A program made the translations under genes and the position numbers. The notes under the pieces are model-generated. The model saw nothing but the letters and a program-made list of their open reading frames with translations. It did not search any database and was not told where the DNA came from. Of a stretch of DNA of 64,000 bases, positions 16,955 to 24,328 are shown one piece after another. The stretch lies in assembly GCA_010912705.1 (NCBI GenBank), contig POWB01000003.1:1-64000 (forward strand), in the 5' to 3' direction. This stretch comes from Halochromatium sp. Lineage in GTDB: Bacteria > Pseudomonadota > Gammaproteobacteria > Chromatiales > Chromatiaceae. Numbering within the stretch: the first letter of the stretch is position 1; every line of letters begins with the position of its first letter.

Positions 16955-18007
16955 TCAAGGCTGCCGCGGATGGGGCGATGGCGTGGTGGAGGCGCAGATG
17001 TTGCGCACGGCCTGCAACCAATCGTCGCCGTTGGCGCTGGTGAGGAGTTGATCGCCCAGCTCCTCCAATTGTTGGAGGTCGGTGATGCGGGCGAGCAGCG
17101 GCACGGTCTGCTCGGCGGTGCTTGCGCCGAAACGGCGTCGCACCTGACGCGTCAAGATGTGACGGGTTGCCGTGCGTCCTTGCTCCAAGCCTTGCTCCAA
17201 GCCCTCCTGTTTCCACTGATCAGTCCAGGTTTCTAAATTCTCGGCCAGCATGTGATAGACCTCGCTGAGATCCCCAAGGGGTGGTAGTTGGACGCCCGGT
17301 AGCCGCTTGGGCAGAAGGACACGGCCGAGCCAAACCGCGAAGGCGCGGCGTAGGCTGGTCTGCTCCGGTGCCTTGAGCCAGTCGAGCAGCCCCTGCACGA
17401 TGCCGATGACCTTGTCCGCCCCGCGGCTGGCCTCGAGCTGAAAGAGGGCCGCACAGAGGTTCCGCTCGGGTAGCGACCCTGCCTTGGCGATCTGTTGCTC
17501 GTGGAGCAGCAGGTACGCCTGCCGCGGGCGATAGCTGTCGAGCACGGGCGGGGCCGGCTCGATGAGCGGCTCCAGCGTGTCGGCCGCCGTCCATGCCGAG
17601 GCACCATTGTAGAGCACCAACGGCAGAACGGGCGGAAGACGTCCTGCGGCGCTCAGGGCCTCGGCACGGATGAGGTCCTGATACAGCAGCCCGAGATAGG
17701 TCTGGATACGCACCGCCATCCAGGGATCAACGGTGGACTGGAACTCCAGCAGCAGGTAGACGTAGAGCCAGTCGGCGCCCCAACGCAGCCGCCAGATGAT
17801 GTCGTCGGCGCGCTCGCGCAGGTCGTCGCTGACATAGCTGCCGCTGCATCGCTCCAGCGTGGTGAGGTCGAGCGCCTGCCCCCAGTTGCCGGGTACGAAG
17901 CCGCGTAGCAGGTCGCGCACCATGGCGGCATGGCTGTAGAGCAGCTTGTAGCCGCTGTCGTGCGTCGGTGCCCGCTGGCGGGACTGCGAGGGGCTCGGTG
18001 TCGTCAT
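16955..18007 (-). CDS. Rpn family recombination-promoting nuclease/putative transposase
   Basis: A 350-residue protein of the Rpn/YhgA-like PD-(D/E)XK family. The opening HDSGYKLLYSHAAMVRDLLRGF is characteristic. The nuclease core lies at WRLRWGADWLYVYLLLEFQS, where the E of LLEFQ fits the (D/E)XK-type motif, followed by a conserved MAVRIQTYLGLLYQDLI. A Q/E/G-rich hinge (KQEGLEQGLEQG) and a helical C terminus follow, as is common in family members. Rpn proteins promote RecA-independent recombination in E. coli. It sits between wzm and the wzt stub, so it may be linked to the rearrangement there. Confidence 0.88.
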   Translation of the reverse strand: MTTPSPSQSRQRAPTHDSGYKLLYSHAAMVRDLLRGFVPGNWGQALDLTTLERCSGSYVSDDLRERADDIIWRLRWGADWLYVYLLLEFQSTVDPWMAVRIQTYLGLLYQDLIRAEALSAAGRLPPVLPLVLYNGASAWTAADTLEPLIEPAPPVLDSYRPRQAYLLLHEQQIAKAGSLPERNLCAALFQLEASRGADKVIGIVQGLLDWLKAPEQTSLRRAFAVWLGRVLLPKRLPGVQLPPLGDLSEVYHMLAENLETWTDQWKQEGLEQGLEQGRTATRHILTRQVRRRFGASTAEQTVPLLARITDLQQLEELGDQLLTSANGDDWLQAVRNICASTTPSPHPRQP

Positions 18008-18024
18008 GGCCTATCGATCCACCC

Positions 18025-18885
18025 TCACGCACTCATCCGCTCAATAAGGATCGGCATGGCGAGCCGATAGACGACCCAGACCAGCAGCAACAATACGACG
18101 GCCAAGCCGTTGACCAGGAGGAAGGGTCCGAGCAGGTCCACCGGCTGGGCGGTGAGCCAGTCGCGCGTGGTGACCAGGATCGGGGTGAGCGGGTTGAGCT
18201 GGAACAGGGTCGCGGCCAGACCGTCCTTTGGCATCGGGAAGACGACCGGGGTGACGTACATTAGAAACTGCATCACCAGCGGCAGCCCGCGGCCGATGTC
18301 GGTGTAGAGCATGCCGACCGGGGTGAGCAGCAGGCCGATGGCGGTGCCGACCAGGATCAGCGAGAGGACGCCGAGCGGGAACCAGAGCAGGCTCGCGTCG
18401 GGGTAGACGCCGAGCCAGAGTAGCGCGGCCAGCAGCAGGGCGATCTTGATGCCGGCGTTGAAGAGCGTTTGGTAGATGCCGGAGACGATCAGCGCCTCGC
18501 GGGGGAAGTTGAGCTTGGCCAACATGGCCTTGGCGGCCGTGGTCTGTTGCAGCGGGGCGTTGAGGGCGTCCATGAAGATGGCCCAGAGCATGGTGCCGGT
18601 GAAGACATAGACGGCGTAGGGCAACGCGGTGTCGCCGACGGCGACGACGCCAGTGCCGCTGAGGAAGATCCAGGTGAGGGTGTTGGCCAGGGGCAAGATG
18701 AGGACCCAGAGCAGCCCGAGGGCGGTCTGGCGGTATTGGGCGCTGATGTCGCGAACGGCCAGACGCCAGGCCAGTTCGCGACTGGCGATGAGGTCGCGGA
18801 GCATGTCCCGGAGCATGGTCGCCGGGCTGGCGAGCGATGACTCGGGGGTGTAGACGGTGACCGGGAGCGGGCGCTGGCTATCCAC
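18025..18885 (-). CDS. wzm: ABC-2 type polysaccharide export permease (Wzm-like)
   Basis: A 286-residue inner-membrane permease of the polysaccharide ABC-2 family, predicted to pair with Wzt to export an undecaprenyl-linked glycan. The N-terminal VTVYTPESS and the interface-helix region ELAWRLAVRDISAQYRQT are typical, followed by about six membrane helices. The GTG at 18885 is preferred: it has an AGG ribosome-binding site nine bases upstream and yields the usual N terminus, with an 8-base overlap with the upstream regulator gene. An ATG at 18951 in frame would add a basic, unlikely extension. The Rpn gene follows 17 bases downstream. Confidence 0.9.
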   Translation of the reverse strand: MDSQRPLPVTVYTPESSLASPATMLRDMLRDLIASRELAWRLAVRDISAQYRQTALGLLWVLILPLANTLTWIFLSGTGVVAVGDTALPYAVYVFTGTMLWAIFMDALNAPLQQTTAAKAMLAKLNFPREALIVSGIYQTLFNAGIKIALLLAALLWLGVYPDASLLWFPLGVLSLILVGTAIGLLLTPVGMLYTDIGRGLPLVMQFLMYVTPVVFPMPKDGLAATLFQLNPLTPILVTTRDWLTAQPVDLLGPFLLVNGLAVVLLLLVWVVYRLAMPILIERMSA

Positions 18886-19513
18886 TGGCGCGATCCTCGA
18901 CCGGGAGGTCTTTCGCCGGAGGCGCGTTCGGGACGGATTGGTCTGCATCAAGGCGCGCCTCGTCGGCCAGATCGACGGCGTTCCAGAGCAGGAGCTGGGG
19001 CCGCTGATCCAGTCGGTCGTGCATGCGGTCGTAGTCGTCGCGGGTCAGGCACAGCGTTCTGATCTTTCGATCGATGTAGCGCTCGGTCTTGGCGACGAGA
19101 TCGATGAGGTTGCGCTGGTCGATGTCCCCGACCAGCAGCAGGTCGATGATGCCGGTGTCTTTGCCTTCGGCGTAGTCGTCGAGCAGCAAGGCCAGTTCCA
19201 GGGCGCCGAGGCGGTCGAGGATGCTGTCGATGATGCGGTCCATGCCGAGCGCCTTGCGGACCATGGATTGCAGCTCCGGAAACAGGGCGTGCTTGGTGTT
19301 GGCCTGGTAGCGGTGTTGGCGCCCGTTTTGCTCGCAGCTCAAGAAGCCGGACTGGCTGAGCTGCTTGAGTTCGCCGCTGACCTGGCTGGTGGAGCAGCCG
19401 ATCTCGGTCGCGAGTTCGCGCAGGTAGGCCCCACGCTCCGGGTTCAGGAACAGGCGCATGATGATTGCCACGCGGGTCTTGGATGTGATCAGCCCGGCGA
19501 AGCCGCTGGTCAA
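18878..19513 (-). CDS. Winged-helix DNA-binding protein with nucleotidyltransferase-like domain
   Basis: A protein of about 211 residues. The N-terminal winged helix (RGAYLRELATEIGCSTSQVS, then LKQLSQSGFLS) resembles ArsR/MarR-type regulators. The C-terminal half (TGIIDLLLVGDIDQRNL, then ERYIDRKIRTLCLT) looks like a degenerate nucleotidyltransferase fold. The start is taken as the TTG at 19513; an ATG at 19459 is the first AUG, and the frame itself is open far upstream through unrelated sequence. It overlaps wzm by eight bases, so it probably heads the polysaccharide operon and may regulate it. Confidence 0.72.
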   Translation of the reverse strand: MTSGFAGLITSKTRVAIIMRLFLNPERGAYLRELATEIGCSTSQVSGELKQLSQSGFLSCEQNGRQHRYQANTKHALFPELQSMVRKALGMDRIIDSILDRLGALELALLLDDYAEGKDTGIIDLLLVGDIDQRNLIDLVAKTERYIDRKIRTLCLTRDDYDRMHDRLDQRPQLLLWNAVDLADEARLDADQSVPNAPPAKDLPVEDRASG

Positions 19514-19526
19514 GGGTAGTGCCCCG

Positions 19527-19760
19527 TTAGGTTCGTCTTTTCGGAACAGTGTAGTACAGGTTTTGGCGAAGACAAGGGTCGACCGAGCAACTTTTACCCT
19601 TTCCCCGGCGCCAGGCCCGCTGCCACTCCCCAACCTGCGCAGAGTGGCCAGCGGTCGCAGCCAGCATTTCCGATAGCGCATGGCTGAACGCTGCGGAGCT
19701 GTCGCCACCAAAGCTGTGCGCCAGCTCGTGCAGGTAGGTGCTGACACTTGATCGAACCAC
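19527..19760 (-). pseudogene. Fragment with HExxH motif, gene remnant
   Basis: A short frame encoding STYLHELAHSFGGDSSAAF followed by SHALSEMLAA. HELAH fits the HExxH zinc-protease motif, and the following GGDS and FSHAL resemble the tail of zincin-like domains. The frame begins right at the edge of the 19770 repeat copy and has no start-codon context or upstream domain. It is probably the 3' end of a gene whose 5' part was lost when the repeat arrived. The motif could also be chance. Confidence 0.3.
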
Positions 19761-19769
19761 TGGTCGTCC

Positions 19770-20222
19770 GCCGTGTCGCGGTGCGAGTTACGGCGCAGAT
19801 CGAGGCGATGAACCGGCACTTATCGCCTAAGCCTCGCGGTCAACGAACGACTGCAACCGCTGCCACTCGACCCGAGCTTAGGCCGCTAACTGGCTCCAAT
19901 CATCGGGTGGATGGCCACTGTCGAGCATCTTGCGGAAGGTCCGGTAGGCGTCGTTGCGGAAAAAGAGCCGATACTGCTGGAAAAACTTGGCCCTGAACCA
20001 ATGCTTGTGCGCTTCGCCAAGCGTGCCACCTTGGCGGTACTCCGGCCGGGTTGGATCTTGCGGGATGACCTCGAAGGCCAGCTTGGTGATCGCCGCCAGG
20101 CGCTTGGTGGCATTTTTCTTCAGGTAGCCGGACGGATCTTTCTGCTTCAGGGCTTCAACCTGCTGCGCGCTGGCTGTCGCGATAGCGCTGCGTCAGCGCC
20201 AGGGCCTTGTTGTCGCAGCCTT
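19770..20222. repeat. Direct repeat copy 1 (truncated yhaV unit, with deletion)
   Basis: About 453 bases that match 23801-24328 in the same orientation with only scattered substitutions, except that a 75-base block present in the second copy (23988-24062) is missing here, at the junction near 19956/19957. Both copies carry the same truncated yhaV toxin gene on the minus strand. The two copies are about 4.03 kb apart. Confidence 0.93.
19827..20192 (-). pseudogene. yhaV-type toxin remnant, copy 1
   Basis: Reading the minus strand gives KKNATKRLAAITKLAFE, PEYRQGGTLGEAHKHWFRAK and FFQQYRLFFR, then a jump to NDAYRTFRKMLDSGHPPDDW. This is the YhaV ribonuclease toxin family (PrlF-YhaV systems). Compared with copy 2, an in-frame deletion of 25 codons removes the core YHAQAKIIVYAWVNDEKTKR segment. 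The first 20 or so family residues are also absent: an in-frame TGA at 20193-20195 precedes the homology and there is no start codon. It is surely inactive. Confidence 0.85.
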
Positions 20223-20396
20223 CTGGGTGAGCAGGTAGGCGTCGGCGAGCTTGTCCGGGCGTGATGCGGAACGCGTTCTCAGTCTCGTTGATGATGCGAC
20301 GGAAGCAGTTCGATGTCCTTGGTCAGGGTAGTGTTCTAAACGAATCGAGCACAGCATCAAGCCATAGGTCGAGTTGATCGCCATCAGCCTTTTCAA
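20193..20396 (-). pseudogene. Degenerate spacer between vapC and the yhaV remnant
   Basis: A 67-codon frame starts with an ATG overlapping the vapC stop and ends KAATTRPWR at a TGA in frame with the yhaV remnant. The same ending occurs at the end of the Fic gene at 24299. Near 20255-20310 other frames read INETENAFRI and then PDKLADAYLL, faintly like the Fic segment HETENSFAI...PDKAEAFVALL, so this may be scrambled fic-derived sequence. I doubt it is a functional gene. Confidence 0.25.
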
Positions 20397-20800
20397 ATGA
20401 CGCCTCCTTCCCAGTCTTCGTATTGTAATCCCCGAACTCGCTTGAACTCGTCGATATTGTGCGTCACAAGCGTGAAACCATGGGCTAAGGCAATCGCAGC
20501 GATCTGAAGATCATAAGGGCCGATTGGCTTACCGGCACGGTGGAGTTCGGCGCGAACTCGACCAAACTCGCGCGCAGACGCGCTATCGAACGGCACGGAA
20601 TGAAAATTCTGAAACAAGTCCTCCAATACAGCCAGATTCGCCTCCATGCGCTGACTTTTATAGGCTCCGAAGAGGAGTTCAGCCTTCACGACATCGCAGA
20701 GATAAATCTCCCCTGCCGGATGCGCTCGCATCGCCTGTTTGACCGCTGACGGCCTCGGATTCAGATAAGCAATCCAGACATTGGTGTCCGGGAGCCACAT
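20393..20800 (-). CDS. vapC: VapC-type PIN-domain toxin
   Basis: A 135-residue PIN-domain ribonuclease toxin. The opening WLPDTNVWIAYL holds the first catalytic Asp. A mid Glu lies in VVKAELLFGAYKS, and later acidic residues lie in IGPYDLQIAAIAL and VTHNIDEFKRV, giving a complete PIN active-site set. The ATG at 20800 overlaps the antitoxin stop by one base (TGATG), so translation is coupled. PIN toxins of this type usually cut tRNA or rRNA and are neutralised by the adjacent antitoxin. The gene looks intact. Confidence 0.9.
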   Translation of the reverse strand: MWLPDTNVWIAYLNPRPSAVKQAMRAHPAGEIYLCDVVKAELLFGAYKSQRMEANLAVLEDLFQNFHSVPFDSASAREFGRVRAELHRAGKPIGPYDLQIAAIALAHGFTLVTHNIDEFKRVRGLQYEDWEGGVI

Positions 20801-21039
20801 CACTCCATCCCTCGACGCTTTTCGTACTCCCCCTGTGGCTCACGGAACAACTCGCCTTGCCAGGCGCCAGCCGTGCGCTCGTACAAACCTGTCGGCCAGT
20901 CGTTGGCGCTCGCGACAACGCCCTCCACTTCATTGTTATCAAGCTCCAGAAACACAACCTCAATGTGCCGATGGCGTAAATCCTGCGGAATTTCAATCAC
21001 TGGAGGCAGGCTGTTATAGATTTGCCGTAATGCTCGCAT
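20800..21039 (-). CDS. VapB-like antitoxin
   Basis: A 79-residue antitoxin partner of the PIN toxin that follows. The segment LPPVIEIPQDLRHRHIEVVFL is typical of small antitoxins found directly before VapC genes. The C-terminal part (NDWPTGLYERTAGAW) probably wraps the toxin. The ATG at 21039 is preferred over the GTG at 21051 because a GAGG ribosome-binding site lies six bases upstream. It is the first gene of a two-gene operon. Confidence 0.82.
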   Translation of the reverse strand: MRALRQIYNSLPPVIEIPQDLRHRHIEVVFLELDNNEVEGVVASANDWPTGLYERTAGAWQGELFREPQGEYEKRRGME

Positions 21040-21170
21040 CAGGGACCTCACTAATCATGTATATTTTAGGTGCCGTTGACAATGTTTGGTGAACAACCCA
21101 GCCCCTGCCGAACTCGACTGGCGTCCGCGACCAGACGAGGCGGGTCGCCGGGGCGTCTGCGACCATTCGG

Positions 21171-21196
21171 GGGACAGTATACTTAATTCCCCTCAC
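21171..21196. repeat. Short palindromic motif, possible mobile-element end
   Basis: A GGGGGA ... TCCCC inverted pair flanks the motif ACAGTATACTTAATT. Sequences of this look are often seen beside REP-associated transposases and small non-autonomous elements. No transposase is present here, so this may be a solo end or relic. It lies in the 234-base gap between the vapBC-type and HigBA-type pairs. Confidence 0.3.
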
Positions 21197-21241
21197 TGAC
21201 CCCGACTAACCACAGGCTTCCACCATCCATACCCGTGGTGA

Positions 21242-21260
21242 GGGCCTCGGGGCCTTTTTT
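21242..21260 (+). terminator. Possible intrinsic terminator
   Basis: A short GGGCC-TCGG-GGCCT hairpin is followed by a run of T residues on the plus strand. No plus-strand gene ends nearby, so its client is unknown. It may belong to the remnant element in this gap or be non-functional. Confidence 0.4.
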
Positions 21261-21273
21261 GTGGATACTGCAC

Positions 21274-21567
21274 TTACGGGGTCAATCGCACCTCGGGGTG
21301 AAGACCTGCCCGCGTTGCCAAGGTCAGAAGCATGTCTAAACTGAAATCTTCCGCCTTGCCCTTGACCAATCGGGAAACTCTAGGTTGCGTGATTCCTAGA
21401 TGACGCGCTGCCTCGGCCTGCGTCCAGCCCTTTGCTTTCAATTGCTGAGCGGTGCGGATCATGATCTCAGCGCGCAGTTTCATGACCTCAGCCTCGGCGG
21501 GGTCGAAGCCCAGATCAGCGAAGACATTTCCGCTACTCTCGATGATGCGGGTATCATTGTCTTTCAA
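21274..21567 (-). CDS. higA: HigA-type XRE antitoxin
   Basis: A 97-residue helix-turn-helix antitoxin. The HTH reads WTQAEAARHLGITQPRVSRL in the middle of the protein, and the C terminus (DMLLTLATRAGLHPEVRL) is typical of HigA-like proteins paired with Gp49-type toxins. The start overlaps the toxin stop by four bases. It should both repress its own operon and bind the toxin. It lies downstream of the toxin, the usual HigBA order. Confidence 0.88.
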   Translation of the reverse strand: MKDNDTRIIESSGNVFADLGFDPAEAEVMKLRAEIMIRTAQQLKAKGWTQAEAARHLGITQPRVSRLVKGKAEDFSLDMLLTLATRAGLHPEVRLTP

Positions 21568-21887
21568 AGTGTTTCTCCGATCAGCTTGTATCGCTTCGCG
21601 GCCAGGTCAATATCGGTCCTGGCGGTTTTTTGCGACTTCTTTTGGAATGCGTGCAGAACATAGACGGCCTCGTCGCGCTTGGCGACATAAATCACCCGGA
21701 ATGCGCCACTTGCGTCCCGATGACGGATTTCATAGGCGCCTGCGCCAACACTCTTCATCGGTTTGAAGTCGCTTGGTTCGTCGCCGTACTGGACGGTCAT
21801 CAACTCAATGCCCAAGGCGTGGCGCACTGGTGCGGGCATTTCACGCAGGTCGTCTAGACTGGAGCCAATAAATTTCAGCGGCTTCAT
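21564..21887 (-). CDS. higB: HigB/phage Gp49-like toxin
   Basis: A 107-residue toxin of the RelE/HigB superfamily (phage-derived Gp49-like). Features are PLKFIGSSLDDLREMPAPVR at the start, AYEIRHRDASGAFRVIYVAK with the conserved E-x-R, and YVLHAFQKKSQKT, the family hallmark. The ATG at 21887 gives the family-length protein; the frame runs 14 codons further upstream. Such toxins cut mRNA on the ribosome. The gene overlaps its antitoxin by four bases and looks intact. Confidence 0.9.
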   Translation of the reverse strand: MKPLKFIGSSLDDLREMPAPVRHALGIELMTVQYGDEPSDFKPMKSVGAGAYEIRHRDASGAFRVIYVAKRDEAVYVLHAFQKKSQKTARTDIDLAAKRYKLIGETL

Positions 21888-21978
21888 GTATCGGCTTATG
21901 CCAGAACTTATATAACCATGCAAGTGCAAGCGCTGCGAAGAATGCCCCGAGCGTCACCGGGTTTGCCGCCGCTACCGA

Positions 21979-22350
21979 TCACCCCACCTGCCTCAACGCC
22001 GGCGTATCAATCACAACATCCGCCAGCGCCCAGGCCTCTGGGGAAAACAGTGGGGAAAACATGGACAGACCACGTTTTCTGCTACGATGCGGGTGTTGCT
22101 CGCCGAACAGGCCGAGTTTGGCCAGGAGGTTGTAGAGCGCGGTTGATTGGCGTTCGACCTGAAACTCAAGGATCCACACCGGGCCATCGTGGTCGATAGG
22201 GTCGCACAGACCGTCGATGCGTCGCTCGATGTTTTTCAGCGTCTCGGAGCGGAAGGCATAGGGGCCTTGGAGCTCTCTGCCGCCAGCAAGGATGCGAAAG
22301 GCCTCGGGTCCGAGCGCAAGGAAGTCGTAGATGGAGATGTCGGTTTTCAT
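21979..22350 (-). pseudogene. Truncated Rpn/DUF2887-type nuclease gene
   Basis: A 123-codon frame whose first 75 codons match the start of Rpn-family (DUF2887) proteins: KTDISIYDFLALGPEAFRIL, then FRSETLKNIERRIDGLCDP and WILEFQVERQS containing the nuclease core. After LYNLLAKLGLFGEQHP the sequence changes to unrelated residues and stops, so more than half of the usual protein is missing. It is probably inactive. Confidence 0.75.
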
Positions 22351-22376
22351 TCTCGGGCACTCTGCTACTCAGGCCT

Positions 22377-22418
22377 TGTTGCGGTAGTATTTGCCAGGAT
22401 CGCATATCGATTTACCGA
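22377..22418 (-). pseudogene. galE fragment 1
   Basis: The minus strand encodes GKSICDPGKYYRN, which corresponds to residues about 84-96 of GalE (GESVLDPGKYYRN in the intact gene here). Sequence on both sides is unrelated. This short remnant comes from a different galE than the intact copy at 15667. Confidence 0.65.
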
Positions 22419-22519
22419 GCTTGCGGTCTCCTGTGGTCGTTAAGACTCACCGGTGGATGCTTCCTCAGTCTGCCGCTCTTTTTCCTGGAAAATCACCGTT
22501 TCCTGCAGTTCGACGGCAA

Positions 22520-22965
22520 TCAAGCATCGATGACGCAGAGATGCTCAGCCTTAGCCGCACACACGAGGTCTGTACGAATTCGGCGATCAAAGCTGACAAA
22601 GCGCCCTCCGCGCGCTGTCGCCACGGCGAGCAAAAAGGCATCCGTGATCTGTCGGTGCCCGAGTACTCGGTCCCAGCGGATCACGCCATCGCTTAACAGA
22701 CTGATCTCCTCCGGCCAGAACGCATGGCTCGGATGGTTGCAGGCTTCTTGCAGGCTTCTTGCAGGCGCGCGGCCACCCGTGCCACCGGCTGGACATTGGG
22801 GTACGCCGGCTGAGACATGATGCGCAGCACTCCGTTTTGCGTGATTGGACAAGTTGCCCACCCCTTTTCAACTTCCCGCGCCATCCAATGCTGGGCCGCA
22901 CGATGCATGATGTGCCCTGCGTCCAGCAGCGCGATGATGACGTTGATATCGAGCAGAGCCCGCAT
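22520..22965 (-). pseudogene. vapC-type toxin frameshifted by an 11-bp duplication
   Basis: A PIN-domain toxin gene beginning RALLDINVIIALLDAGH and continuing to ARLQEAC. It then shifts frame and resumes as HPSHAFWPEEISLL, then RQITDAFLLAVATARGG and FVSFDRRI to the stop at 22520. The shift is caused by a perfect tandem duplication of an 11-base unit (22739-22749 and 22750-22760). Removing one unit restores a continuous PIN protein of about 144 residues with all acidic residues. The antitoxin upstream is intact. Confidence 0.88.
22739..22760. repeat. 11-bp tandem duplication inside vapC
   Basis: Two adjacent perfect copies of GCAGGCTTCTT. Because 11 is not a multiple of three, the duplication shifts the reading frame of the vapC-type gene. 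It looks like replication slippage and could revert the same way. Confidence 0.92.
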
Positions 22966-23219
22966 CAGATGCCACCCTGATCACGCAACTGATCGATCTG
23001 CTCGTTGGCCACCAACCTTTGCCCCGCTGCTGCAAAGGGCCGAAAGCCAGCAATGTTTTCACCCCCGGCCTCAAGGCCCGGCGCCTTGTCCGCCGGCACT
23101 CCGGACAGCGCGGCCCGAAGCAGTCGCGAGATCACCTGCCCAGCCGAAACCTGTTGTTGTCGTGCCAATTCCTTGGCTGCCTGCAAGACGTCGTCTTCGA
23201 TATCGAGAGTCGTGCGCAA
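22965..23219 (-). CDS. vapB: VapB-type antitoxin
   Basis: An 84-residue antitoxin. The opening MRTTLDIEDDVLQAAKELAR is the classic ribbon-helix-helix start of VapB proteins associated with PIN toxins, followed by SAGQVISRLLRAAL. The stop overlaps the toxin ATG at 22965, showing they formed one operon. It is intact even though the toxin is frameshifted, so it may be under no selection or may cross-react with other modules. Confidence 0.88.
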   Translation of the reverse strand: MRTTLDIEDDVLQAAKELARQQQVSAGQVISRLLRAALSGVPADKAPGLEAGGENIAGFRPFAAAGQRLVANEQIDQLRDQGGI

Positions 23220-23284
23220 CTTTCTGCCCCTCAGTCGTATGATGCGATCACATCAGCGCACCATAGCATGGTGATGATGCTGAA

Positions 23285-23410
23285 CGCCGCGGCTCGTCGT
23301 CGGTGGCGCAGGTGCTGGAGAAGACGAACTTGCCCGATGCTGTGTTCACGCATCACTTCCAGCAGCGTCAGGTTGCCGGCGACGTTGTTGTGGTAGTACC
23401 AGCGCACCCG
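23285..23410 (-). pseudogene. galE fragment 2
   Basis: The minus strand encodes WYYHNNVAGNLTLLEVMREH, then SIG; after a one-base shift it reads KFVFSSTCAT and EP. This corresponds to GalE residues about 93-127. It differs from the intact galE at many positions, so it came from another epimerase gene. It precedes vapB and is not in the right order to form one gene with galE fragment 1. Confidence 0.72.
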
Positions 23411-23455
23411 CGCATCATCGCTCATTGACCGATCCATCATTTAGGCAAATCGGCA

Positions 23456-23752
23456 TCAGCATGTGAAGAGTTGCTCAAGGCTGCCAGCGTCGAGCACCCC
23501 ATCCAGCCACTGATCAAGTTGGTCGCTGTCGGCCTTGGCGAGGCGTTCCTCAGCCCATCCAGGGAGGGTGCCGAAGCGGCGATCCAGCAGCCGTTTCAGG
23601 CTTTCGGCTTTGCCTTCGATCTTCCCTTCGATCTTCCCTTCGATTTCGCCCTCGGCGAAAATTTCGCGATAGGCGCGGGTTTCTTGTAGCGGTGTGAGCG
23701 TTTGGAACATCTTGCGTATCTCTGTTAGGGATAGGGTTCGAAAGCGCTCCAT
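23456..23752 (-). pseudogene. C-terminal fragment of an Rpn/DUF2887-type protein
   Basis: A 98-codon frame matching the tail of Rpn-family proteins: SLTEIRKMFQTLTPLQETR, a repeated EGKIEGKIEGKAE hinge and LLDRRFGTLPGWAEERLAKA, ending LDQWLDGVLDAGSLEQLF. The frame stays open slightly upstream (to about 23800) but the nuclease core is missing and the frame runs into the repeat copy. The 12-base hinge repeats could slip. Confidence 0.7.
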
Positions 23753-23800
23753 GAACCAGTATTCAAGCAGCGCGCGGTTTGGCTGGCGCTTGGCATGGAT

Positions 23801-24328
23801 GCCGTGTCGCGGTGCGAGTTACGGCGCAGATCGAGGCGATGAACCGGCACTTATCGCCTAAGCCTCGCGGTCAACGAACGACTGCAACCGCTGCCACTCG
23901 ACCCGAGCTTCGGCCGCTAACTGGCTCCAATCATCGGGTGGATGGCCACTGTCGAGCATCTTGCGGAAGGTCCGGTAGGCGTCGTTGCTGCTCTGGTAGG
24001 CGCGTTTCGTTTTCTCGTCGTTGACCCATGCGTAGACGATGATCTTGGCTTGCGCGTGGTAGCGGAAAAACAGCCGATACTGCTGGAAAAACTTGGCCCT
24101 GAACCAATGCTTGTGCGCTTCGCCAAGCGTGCCACCTTGGCGGTACTCCGGCCGGGTTGGATCTTGCGGGATGATCTCGAAGGCCAGCTTGGTGATCGCC
24201 GCCAGGCGCTTGGTGGCATTTTTCTTCAGGTAGCCGGACGAATCTTTCTGCTTCAGGGCTTCAACCTGCTGCGCGCTGGCTGTGGCGATAGCGCGACGTC
24301 AGCGCCAGGGCCTTGTTGTCGCAGCCTT
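23801..24328. repeat. Direct repeat copy 2 (truncated yhaV unit)
   Basis: About 528 bases matching 19770-20222, including the 75-base block (23988-24062) absent from copy 1. It ends inside the last codons of the Fic gene. The unit carries the yhaV remnant plus about 57 bases of downstream sequence. Confidence 0.93.
23858..24298 (-). pseudogene. yhaV-type toxin gene lacking its 5' end, copy 2
   Basis: The frame reads QQVEALKQKDSSGYLKKNAT, then PEYRQGGTLGEAHKHWFRAK, FFQQYRLFFRYHAQAKIIVY, AWVNDEKTKRAYQSSNDAY and RKMLDSGHPPDDW, an almost complete YhaV toxin domain. The first 20 or so residues of the family are absent and replaced by RRAIATAS directly after a TGA. That TGA is the Fic stop codon and is in the same frame, so read-through would produce a Fic-YhaV fusion. 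No start codon is visible, so the gene is probably silent. Confidence 0.82.

Noticed and set aside
21979-23752. One Rpn gene split by an inserted VapBC module
   Set aside because: The N-terminal piece lies downstream of the C-terminal piece in the reading direction, so the order is wrong for a single interrupted gene.
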